A DNA stretch of 64,000 bases from Phoronis australis (Eukaryota; Phoronida; Phoronidae). The translations under genes and the position numbers were made by a program. Position 1 is the first letter of the stretch. Each line of letters starts with the position of its first letter. The stretch spans positions 253,839 to 317,838 of the forward strand of contig NMRA01000385.1 in assembly GCA_002633005.1 (NCBI GenBank), in the 5' to 3' direction. Shown one piece after another: positions 40,407-52,400 of this stretch. The notes below the pieces were generated by a model, which searched no databases, was not told where the DNA came from, and saw nothing but the letters and a program-made list of their open reading frames with translations.

Positions 40407-43400
40407 CATATCTAAATAATAGAAATTCACGGTTGGTCTAAAATAAGTAGGCATTGATGGCCTCCCAAAAGGCAGTTTTACGGGGTTGTATATTCCTTAT
40501 TTTACAATAATTATACAAAAAACATTTTGAAATTGTGAATATCTAGCAATAGTCTGGTTTCTAGAACATTTATGGATGAAATACTGGCAAATATATTATT
40601 GATATCTTCAAAATTACATCCAAAATATGCTGTCAAAATAACATTTTTATCTAAGATTAAATCATATTGTGCCGTTACGTAAATTTAAAGTTTCTGAATT
40701 TCACACCACACAGTTTTCACAGAACCACATTCCACAAACATATGGTTAAAAGTCTCAGCAGTTCCACAAGATGCACACTTGTCATCACTTACTAAGTTCA
40801 TCTTTTTCAAATTAAGTTTTGTAAACACTTTTCTATGAATATTGATAGAAGTACTTAAAGGTTTTAACATAAGGAGGTAACAAGAGTTTGTGTGGAAGAA
40901 TATAAATTTGTTTAATTTGTTGTCTAGAGTAAATGTCAGTTAAGCTGTACTCTATATCAGGAGGCAAAACAATTTTGGAAAGCAAAATATTTCTAGAAAA
41001 GACATCAGTAATTTGACTTGACTGGGGATGTATGAATTTTGAAATCGAAGGATCAGCTTTCAACTTAATCTCACGTCTCAAAGCAGCATAATGAATCCAA
41101 TTTGAAAGCTTATATCTATTTTTCAAAACCTCCCATGTCAGAAATTTATTTTCAAAATTCAAAAGATCCTTCACAAAAGTAATACCAGCCTCAAAGAAAC
41201 TATTAAAGAATAGTCCTATTAATCAATATGTTTTTGTTATTCCACGCTACTTGGTTTACAATTGTTATGTCCTTATGTAAATGAGCACTTATTTCTTCCC
41301 AAGCAATCAAAATGTCAAGATAGAAGGTATCAATATTTGTAAGAGACAGCAATTTACCATGATCATAATTTGATTTAAAGATCAAGATACCTCCATATGT
41401 TTTAAAAACATACCCTGGAAACACTTTGAAAACTTCATCGTTTCCATCTAAGCAACGCGTAACCCACTTAACTAATAATGACTTGGACATAATATTTATA
41501 TCAGGAAGTGACAAACCACCATTTTCATGGGTATTTACAGCCACATTTTTTTAATTCTAGGTGGTTTATTTTGCCAAACAAAATTTTTTATCATTGTTTA
41601 CTATATTTATCTTAGTTCTACGTTCGTTGTCAATTCCTAAATAGCTCATCACATAAATTATTTTAGACAGCGCCAATATTTTAATTACATTGATCCTTCC
41701 TAACAATGAAATATTGCGACTTTTCCAGATATCAAGAGACTTTTTAAAGGACTTAATTTTGAGTTCAAGATTTAAAAAATCATTTTCTTTTTTGTTATGA
41801 CTAAAAAATAGTCCCAGACTCTTGATTAGTTTGCCAGTCCACTTGAAGCCATAAAGTGGTTGAGAACACTCTTTTTCTCGACCTAAATATAACCCTTCAC
41901 ATTTCTTAATTAGCTGGAGACCAGAGAGTAAACCAAAATGTTCTAAAAATTTAAGACAATTTGTGCCAGAATTTTTGTCATGAAGAAATAAGATTGTGTC
42001 ATCTGCGTACTGGAGAATTTTAACTTCAGTTTTCTCAACACTTATGTCTTTAATTAAACTACACTTTCCTATATAATTGGCCATAACTTCAACACCCAGG
42101 CAAAATAATGGGCATCACAATGAATCACCCTGTCTTACACCCCTTTCTAAACGAAAATAATCTGTTGTAAAACCATTATTGACAACACAAGCTGTTGGTT
42201 TGTTATACATTATTTCTACCCACCGTGTAAAACCCTGTCCAAAATTAAAAGCCTTCAAATATTGAAAAATAAAGTCCCATTTTATTGTATCATACGCCTT
42301 GCAAAAGTCCAAAGATAAAATATGTCCTTGACCATTAGTAATGCTTGTATAAGAAATCATATCCTGAATGATTCGAATATTGTATCCTATGTATCGTCCT
42401 TTAACAGATGTTTGACCTTGGTGAACCAGTTTCCCCATGATATTGTTTATACAGTCTGTAAGAACTTTTGTAAGTATTTTATAATCAGTATTCAATAGAG
42501 ATATTGGACGCCAATTATCCAAGGACTGGAGCTCGAACTCATCTTTTGACTGGGGTAGGAGCGTTATTGCTCCTTGCCTCTGTGACGTAGATAATTCTCC
42601 CACTGAAAAACTAGATTCAAAAGCTTCAAGTAAGGAGTTTTTAACTTCATGCCAGAAATATTTATAAAATTCGTAAGTTAGCCCATCATTTCCTGGAGAC
42701 TTATTATTTTTACAAGTTTTTAAAACTTCATAAAATTCGCTCTTTCTTAAAGGTTCATCCAGTTCTTCAAAATCACTGGATGGTACATCACTGGCGATAT
42801 TAAAAAGATCTGGTTTAATAGTGGATGGTGTTTCCATTTGACGATCTGTGAAAACAGAAGAGTAATAATGAGTCAACTCTGACTACCGAATGATCCGAAA
42901 AATTGTAATCACTTTTAATGAAACAATTGAGATGATCTTTGAAGTTCTTTGAAACCAACCAGTAATCAATTTTGCTTTGTAATCTGTAGGAACTATTATG
43001 CCATGTATATTGTTTTTTGCCTGGATTCTGAATTCTCCAGACATCAAATAGATGGAAAGACTCTGCAAAACCTTTAAGCTTGTCAATGACTGTTTGTTTA
43101 TCTCTAGTATCTCTTATTCCTTGTTTATCAATTTTTCCTAATGGGCAATTAAAATCACCAGCACAAAAATATTATTGTTGTTTGCATATCTTTGGAAAGT
43201 ATTATTTAACTTGTCCAAAAACATTAATTGAGATCTATTTTCATTTGGAAAGTAAACTTCTATGAAAATATAATTATGATCATCCACATCTGCGTCAATG
43301 CACAAATAACGACCATCAAGATCTTCGATACATCTTTTAACTGTAACATTTAAGTTGTTGTTAAACACGATGGCAACACCCCTACTGTGCTCTGACCCAT

Positions 43401-46400
43401 GAGCAGCATAGATTCTACTTCCCCACTCATGTCCCCATTACCTTAATGTTAGTTATTGTACTGTATGTTTCTTGTAAAAAGGCAATTAATATCAACCCTC
43501 TCCTTCCTCAAACAAGAAAACAAGTGCTGCCTTTTCAATTCATGATTTAAACCCCTGCAATTTAACAATATTAAGTTTAAGCTAACCATTGTCATCAATT
43601 GGGAAACCACAAAACCTATAACTAGATAAACCACTACAAAACCTTTCAACAAAAAATAAATGAACCGAGATCACGAGAATATAGAAACCATTCACTCCGT
43701 CACACACACACCTATGAATCAACAAAAAATATATACAACTGAAAGAATTCAAGTCCATCTTGTTCTGTCCATCTTGGCCATCTGGCTAGCCACTCGTAGT
43801 CGCAAATTAAATATGTTCATTACCATTGATCACCTTTATAGTTCCGTTTGTCAACTGTACATAGATCCTGCCATCGCTGGACCAGCTACTTTTGACTTTA
43901 TCATTCTTTGAATGCAGACTTGAGTAAATTATAGTTTAGCGATGTTCGGTCTTCCAAAATATAATAGCCCGTATCTTTTAGAACCTTCTTCTGTTTAAAC
44001 AGGTCCTTTTCTCTAGTTTGATAAGAAATGAATTTCACAATATTTGGTCTCGGAGTTGTTGATTGGACAGAGTGTCTTGACACTCTACCTGTAGTTTTGA
44101 GTTTCAAATTCGGTGTGCACGGTCAATCTCTGCAGGTTTAACTTTTACTTTAAGAGATTTTTTCCAAAAACTCTGTCACTGTTTGAATACATACTTCAGA
44201 TTCCTCTTCTTTCAAACCATAGATTCGTAGACTATTCCTTCTTGAATGCTGCTCAAGAGAATTCACCTTTTCCTTCAAGACCTCATTTTCCCTTTTAAGC
44301 TTGACCAGTTCTTCATTCAACTTCAAAATATCCTCCTTGATGATAAGTTTCACAGATTTTGCAATCCTCTCATCGAGTTTAGCAAATCTTTCCTCTAACT
44401 GTTTTGCATCCATCTTGAACAGTATAACGCACAGCAAGGGTTATTTACACTGAGTGACTAACCTAGATTCCTTTCAGTCATCCATGGTGGTTTTGAATGG
44501 TGACCTTTTACCAGAAACAGCAGGGGTCTAGTTCAGACAGTAGTAATGTTGGTCAGTGAGTTGCCACTAAACACAGCTATATCAGTCATAGGACAAGCCC
44601 CACTACAAACAACAAACTTTCTCTATCTGGTGAAAGTATTCAAATACCTCAAAACAAGTTCATCATAGTATCTGACACAAATTTCACATCTCTGCAATTT
44701 TCTGCCTGCTCCTGTATGTTCGTTTGCAAAATATTTGATATACTGTTGAGAGCAGTTTTACACACCACTTGATAAGCTGCAGCAGTGCCCCCTCAACAGA
44801 GTTATTAGACAGATAGTTCTCCTCGTTATTATTAAGCTTTGTAATGCACAGATTTCAGCAAATAAACTTTGTTGAGATATTGTGAATTTCACAGCAGTGC
44901 AATGAGTCTTTGAAAAATAGAAATGTTAATGCCAGTTTTATCAGTCATCTATTTGACGTGTTTACGACACATGTTAATTTCAGGCATCTATGGAGAGGCA
45001 GAAACAATCATGGAAGGCAAATATAGCGTCACCATGCAGATTGCTGCCGGTGACAAGGTGATGACAACTTTTGCCATGACGGAGGTTGTTCTCGATGAGC
45101 CTGATGTGGGCGTGGCACCAAGAGTTGAAGATGAGAAGAGTGCAGCTGAAATTCTTGCTCAGGGTGCTCCTTATGTGCCTCCCACAAGACCACCAACTGT
45201 GGCCACAGTAAGAGTCACTTGTCTCTCAGATTTTCTTTCTCGTGGTGTTATGTGTCATCTGGCCTGGATTCCGCAGATGTAAGAGACTTGTGATAACTCA
45301 AGACTATGCATGACATGGCGAGATATCACGGCCATGTATTAGAAGCGGAGCATGTGATGACGCAGCTTAAAGTCCTTCTTGCAAACTGCCCATGTGGTTC
45401 CAGTATCCGAAAATACTTACTACATAAATTCTTATTTTCGACACCCTTTCTTTATATTCTTTTCGCCTTTCTTGCCAAAAGCGATTTTTTAACAGTATTT
45501 GACCCTTCTCTCTGATCGTATGATTACCGGTTGTCATCGGTTATTTCCGTACCCACATTTCCGGCTCATCAGTTCAGGAACTTGTCCTGAACGCCACCAT
45601 TTTTTCCTTGTAACTGAATGTGCTATGGCTTGCTCGAAAAGTCTTCATTATTTTGTTTCATTAGTAATATATCGTGATTCGTTTGCATATGTAGTGTATT
45701 TATAGTTTGTAGTTAGTGGTCGTTGATTTTTTTTGGAATGTTACGTGTACTTAGTATGTTAAAATAGCATTGGTGTTTAGTTCCTTAGGTAGGCGGGTCG
45801 AACCTAGGAACCAATATGGGTCGAACCAATTTTTTTTTCGGTTTTATTTTTTCCTCGTTTTGAAAAAGTACTTTACTATCATCGGAATGGTAGTACATTC
45901 TACTCAGTAAAAATCGAAAAAGTATCAAAATCGGGGCAAGCAGTGTAAAGTTATTGCAAGTTTTGTGGCGAAATTTGGGTCACTTTGTTTGGATCGCGTC
46001 GGCCATATTGGAGGACAGCGGGATAAGTTACGAGTTTAAAACTTTGTGTAAATTGTTTTCGCCAACAAATTACGGTGAAATTTAGTTAGACATATCTTTA
46101 CTTACTATTCTGCACGATTCAACAGTGTTCACCAAATTTCAGCCTCGCAGTTGTTACTCATTAAGTGATAAATGTGCTCACAATTCCCGTTGGACTTCGT
46201 CTCATTTCTGGCGGCACCTACAATGTCGACTTTTGCTGAACTGAAAGGCATGTTCAATCGGCTACTTTGTAATTTGTGAAGATTTAACGTTGATACATTT
46301 TGACAAACGTTGCTACAAAAAAGAAACTTTGTTCAATTTTCGTGTTTTTTGTGTTTGTGGCCAGCGACCAGTTAGGCCTAAGGGTAGTCTTGGCGCAAAG

Positions 46401-49400
46401 CTGGCGTGCGTTCAGTAGACGCTAGGACCTACGCTAGGACCTTGCAAAATCCTAGTCAAAGTCACATGTTCTCATTTAAAATACACGGCAATATCTCACG
46501 TAATCTCGCGAAGTCTTGCTTCTTAGCGAGGTCCTAGCGCTACTGAACGGGAGGCTGTATAGGCCTACTAACAAGCTGTATTTTGACTATAGTCTTCACT
46601 GGTAGCTGGTGACTGAGGCTAACTAAGGTCTGCCGCGGCAGTGTGACACAGGACTAACCAGCCCGTAATTTCATGCAAGTGTCTGAAACTACCCTTGAAT
46701 ATATGCAGCATTTATCATTTGACCATTTTACTTCGACAAAACAGCTTGCAACCGCATGCATTTACCGTTCGCCAGTGTCTGGTCTCGATCCGCACCGGGT
46801 CCGATAGGCTGCGGTCCCGAGTCTGGCAAAATAATTTCTGTCAAAATTTATTCGCCACATTTCTTCAGCAAATTCCATAAAATTGTCCGTAGTTTGATTT
46901 TATCAAAATTAAGGCGCGCTGTCGATTTTTTTATCCCCGTATGCTGGCTGGTAACAGTACAGGCACTGCTCCAGTCGCACTGACGGCGTTTTCTCGACCT
47001 GGGTTCCTGAATGAATTGTACTTCCGGGTTCGCGGCAAGTTCAAAATGGTGGTGTTTCTTCGGGTGCGAATCGTGAGTGGCGCGTTCATTTAAACTGTTT
47101 TCAAGTATGGATCGTGTATTAGTTATGGGGTAGGTACTTCTTGGATCCTTATAACATCTTCTAACCATGTAATAAGGGTTAACAACGCGTGAGAGAAGGA
47201 CTTTAACTTTTCTTGTGATCATCCTGCCTCTACAGAACGTAGCCCAGTTTAATTGTCATGTAAAGTTATGTATTGGTAGGACTAATGTAGGTTCACATAA
47301 TAGTTTTCAGTTCATCATGTTGGAGCTTATAAGTTGCAATTAGAAATTTTTATCATCCTTCGTTTACCATGACTAAATTTTGAAATACATAGTGGCCAGT
47401 TGCTTGAAACAGCCGCATTTAGGGACTCAACTGTATTCCCGAAACCTTCAGTGCATTAATTTTGTGGTTGTTTGTGCAAACACAGACTGCTGCTCTTCTT
47501 GTTATTTTGTCTGTATTTTTACATCATATTTTAGCTTTGATATACAGTGAGGTCAATCTCTATGTTGAATTTTCAATATTATTGAAATTACACAGTGTAG
47601 TTTTCATGCAACATCTCTAATTTAAGAACTCTGTCATTATTTATTTTCATTAAAATAAGCGACCAGTTTTCATATATACATTAATTTATTGGATAGCGCA
47701 ATAATAAAAAGAGGAGCTAATAATAAAGACAATTTGTTACATTTAAGTAAACAATTGTCTTCAAATGTCCTGAAAGATTTAGAAAACATTAGTTGATACC
47801 GTTTTGGGACTGTTTCATGCAACCGGGCACTGTTAGGTAGTCTGATATTGTATTGGAACACAATCATGCAAATGATTGACAGTCTTCAAAAACCCTGACT
47901 GTTGTCCAGAAGTAAAGGGCACTGTTGTTGTTGTCATCTTAGGTCAAGCCATGCAAAGGCAATTGCAGCAATTCAACTGAGGCTGTGACCACCACCACAA
48001 CAACGGAAACACCCACTACAACTACAACTACCATGGCACCAACGACAACAACTACAGTTGTTACAACAACATCAGTTTTTAGAAACGGTTCAGGCAATGC
48101 CACCAATGTTGCTGTAACGACAACCTCAGCACCAGTAATCACCACTACCAAAGACCCACGAGAAGTTATTGTCAACTACAAAAGTGGATTTGGACTTACT
48201 TTCTTTGGTAAGGTTATTGTTTCTAGTGCGGGCCTCTGTGGAAAGCAGTGAGAACTGATGGGGCTACCTTCTGATAATAAATAAATGTTATGGCAGTTGC
48301 TTTCTGAGTGTAATGGTATTCTTATAGACCATTATTGAAATGATCTCATTCATATTCATCAAACTGAATGTGAAAGGATGGTAACGTCACGACTTCTTCC
48401 ACTTTGTTTACAGGGTGTTCTGCAATTTGTACCTGATTTAAGTTTTCGTTTCATTGAATATTCCTTCATGAAGGGCTTGAGCAGTTTTGGGAGCGCAGTT
48501 GAATGAAAGACTCAAATATTATATGTGCTGCAATAAATAGGTTCGCAGGCATCCGTAGTCTGCAAGTTTAGTCAGGACCTCAGGTGTCTCACTTGACTAA
48601 ACTCACTGGTAAAGCTTTACAATAATCTTAATGTAGTTGCATATTTTGAATGTATATGAACAGAATAGAAATAATTGTTGAGCTGCTGCATGCACCCATT
48701 CTAGTGTTGTTTAAACCAATGTTATACCCAGGTGGAATCAAAAAATGGGACATTTGAAAAACCCCAAAGGTTGGTCATTGGTCTCTAGAGGTATTGCAGT
48801 ATAAGATAATCATTTACTTAGAGACGCTGGAGATTGGGTGCAGATGTTTTAGCCTGGTTCGTCAGGTCTTTATCAGTGAGTGAGGAGTTTCCTGCCTTTT
48901 GCTGGTTAAGAATGTTTGAAAACACCAGAAACTAGACAGACCCACAGCTGTGGGGGAACACATATTGACAACTGGACATTCTATCTCCCTTGCATCATCC
49001 AAGATCTTACCCAAGGAATAGAATTGGTATGCTCGCAAGTTAAGAGTCCATAAACATCAGCACTCAGCGCCCTTTCTTGAACTGGGACCGAGGTCTCAAC
49101 TTACCTGCTTTGTATTTGAGAATTCTTAGCCAGCAAAAGGCGGGAAACTCCTCACTCTTCGATAAAGACCTGGCGGACCAGGTTGAAACGTCTGCACCCA
49201 ATCTACAATGTCTCTAAGTAAGTGATTATCTTATACTGCAACCCTAAAACTATTAGTGGAAGCCAGTTTCCCACCAGAAGACAGTCAATAAATGTTTACC
49301 AGAATTGATAGATGTTGGGTATCATTGTCATCATAATTTTGGGCTATGTTGGTAATAAATGCTAGTTTTCTGAAAAACAGCAGTCTCAAATTGAGGCAAG

Positions 49401-52400
49401 GTGTGAGAAGTACTTAAGTGAAATTAATAAACGCTAGGCATACAAACAGCTTAACTGTAAAAGCAACAAAAATGTTTATTGAACTGCATTCTACTAAGTC
49501 ATTTGATTCAATGAAAAACTGCAATACAGACTACACAAGCACTAACTATAAAGCAGACTGATGTTAAACAAGCAATTTTCATGACTTGATTCAGTGTCAG
49601 TGGTTGTAAGTGTCAAAGTGGGCTTACCCAGGCTTATGAGGACTCCCATTGTGCCGTGTGATCATTTTGTGAATATTTTTTCTTTTGATGTGGGAAGTAA
49701 TGAAAGGTACGACCAGTGTATACTCTGTTATTACTGTTGCTTGCAGAACACATTATTTGGCACATTTAGTACTGAAAACCTTGTCTGCACACAAGCATAG
49801 TGATCACATTTGTCTGCTGACTAGCTTATCCTTGTTTTCCATTTGTCTCATTAACTTTTGAGATTGGTCTGTATAGTTTGGATTGTCCATTCTCTGTGTT
49901 TTGCTTGATAGTCCAAATATCGCATGGTGCAGTAACCATGAGGTCTTCATGTTCAAATGTCTTGGAAAAGTCCTGCAATGTCTGACATGAATAATGAATA
50001 TAATGGCAAGATGAGGATAACTATAGGATATGTTTGGTTCTTGGAACCACCAACAGTCCACCTGTGACCTGGATACATGGAGATTAAAGACAGTAAGACT
50101 TCACGGCGTATTTTTTAGCTAAATTTTTTATGTTGGCATATCATTAACTTGGGAATTTCTGTTCAAGGTTTCCAGCGTGGTAATAGGACAAAAGTTTGGT
50201 TTGCGAAAATGTGGGCAAGAGATATTGAGGAATCAAAGCACGAGTGGGCCAAGCTAATCAATGACCCCACCAAGTCAGAGGTCACGTACATCATACATGT
50301 TTATCCTGACCCTGATGACCCCAAGGGTAAAGATTGGAGAATGACCTTGTATGAGAATGGTGAAGAATCCATCACTCTTACAGGTGAGTGAAGGTTCTTT
50401 TTGTCAGTACATGCCACTCATAAGGAACCCAGTCCAGGTAAAAAAATAACCACCTCCCAAGGTAAGAGTTTGCTAATGCGAACACAGTAGCCCATTGAAT
50501 TCAGTCCAGCTGCTTGGGCTGCTAGTGGTCACCTTTAGGACACCTCATTATGTCATAAAACTGGATGTGCCTGTTGGAAGTTGGCAGCCCAACCAGCTTG
50601 CTCTCTGTTGTGTTGGCAGGAAATGGGATAATACAAACTTGGGCTTCAGTTCACAAATTTAATTGGGTTTGGCTGGAATTCTCACTTTGTTCTGTCATAT
50701 GCATCTTGATGCCGTTCCACATTAAAAAAAATTTGCCATAATTTGTAAGGTCTAGCAAGTGAAATTCTATTATATTGTAAATGACTCATTTTTTCTATGT
50801 GCACTTGCCTTTTGCATACTATAGTTATTAACAAGAGGTTGTTAGCTACAGTACAATTAGACAAAAGTAGTCAGACAAAATAGCATTTATGATCGACAGA
50901 TGTCCCGAATAATGATACTTGCATCACAAGCCCGTTACCAGAGATGAAAAGGAGACCGTGGTAGGCAATATAAGGTCATTTATCACGACTAATACAATTA
51001 CAAATAATAGATAGTGAACAAAAATAAGTAAAATACAAAATGTGTAATCTCTGGTAAGATGGGCAATAAAAAAGCACCACGCTTGAGGCACGTGGAGGTA
51101 CAAAAAATGCCGAAAAGGGAGACGGTAGGTTGGAAAAAATGTAGAAGTTTGGGAAGTACGTCAATGTGGCCAGCACAATAATAATGAACTGAAACACAAG
51201 ATTACACTAAAAAAGAGGATGCCTAAGCACACATGACCATCATTGTAAATGACTTTTGTGTTCTATGTGTGCTTGCGCATGCGCACCCTTTGCATACTAT
51301 AGTTATTAACAAGAGGTTGTTAGGTACAGTACAATTAGACAAAAGTAATCGGGCAAAATACCATTTTCGTGTTGTTATGGCTAAATTCTGTTAACCCCAA
51401 AAATCAATGGTATGAACTTTTAGGGCAGCAAATTTCTAACCGCAGAATGGCTTAGCCATCTTACTAACCTTCCTGTTAATTTTCTTTCATTTTTGGTCAT
51501 AAATGAAAACTACTGTGACAATGAATTTAGCATCCACCCAGCCTTCATGTCACGGAATTACAGGTCATTTTGTCTGAATACTTTCAGCTTGTGCTGTTAA
51601 AATCAAACTTGGCACATGCCACTATAGTCATAATGTGTTTATCAAAATACTTTATTTCGTGCAGCCTGGTATTGACAATTTCTTCTCTCCCAGGTGTTCG
51701 TCCTCCCAAGAAAGCTCACCCTGTCGTCCATACTTGGATGAAAGACAAGTACGTGCCTCGGAGAATTGACCCCTTCACCATCTATGAAACGTCAACTGTT
51801 GTGAGTGGAATGTCCGTACCACTTCCACCCACTCGGCCGTGCCATTATGGAAAGCCTTTCTATGATTTTGAAAGTCACATCGGCAAAGTTTATTTGGGCG
51901 TCAGTGACAACAACGAGAGGAATGCCACAACTAATATTGTTAACTTTACTCTCATTAATGAGACGTGTATCGGCTGTTATAGCGAATGTGACTTTAACTG
52001 TAACCCCAACTGTACAGATGCAGACAAGAACGACTTCACTCCTATCACGCTGAGGTTGACTGGTTTGAATCTCTCCGCAGGAGCAAATAAGACGATGTCA
52101 GATAATACCGTTGTTTATCAGCCTGCTGTTTATTTTGTGATTGTGAAAGTTGAGAGTCGATCTGGTCTCCAAGTCAACGCCACCACCAACGGCATTACAG
52201 TGGATATAACACCCCCTATCATTAAGAAAATGTCGTGCTTAGATCCTGGGTTTTCACTGGATCAGCCGACTACATTTTCTAGTAAGTTCAGTCTGTTGAA
52301 GGCACAGTTACTCCTTTGCTTACCACCTAAGACACAGTTTGTAATCCAAATTAGTCTACCACACAGAATATGTCACAAAATTTCCCTCAGTGCGGTAAAT

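Larger units (their letters stand above)
40302..44450 (-). mobile_element. L1/Tx1-like LINE retrotransposon, degenerate
   Basis: On the minus strand the order is ORF1 (coiled coil plus RRM-like), apurinic endonuclease, reverse transcriptase with YADD, and a C-terminal zinc-binding region. An AATAAA-type signal and a short A run follow (complement of 40302-40320). Both ORFs carry stops and frameshifts, so it is dead. A CA/TG microsatellite sits near the 3' end. It lies in intron 25, antisense to the host gene. Confidence 0.88.

Noticed and set aside
47939-48175. Val-rich frame on the minus strand
   Set aside because: It is the antisense shadow of the Thr-rich exon 27.
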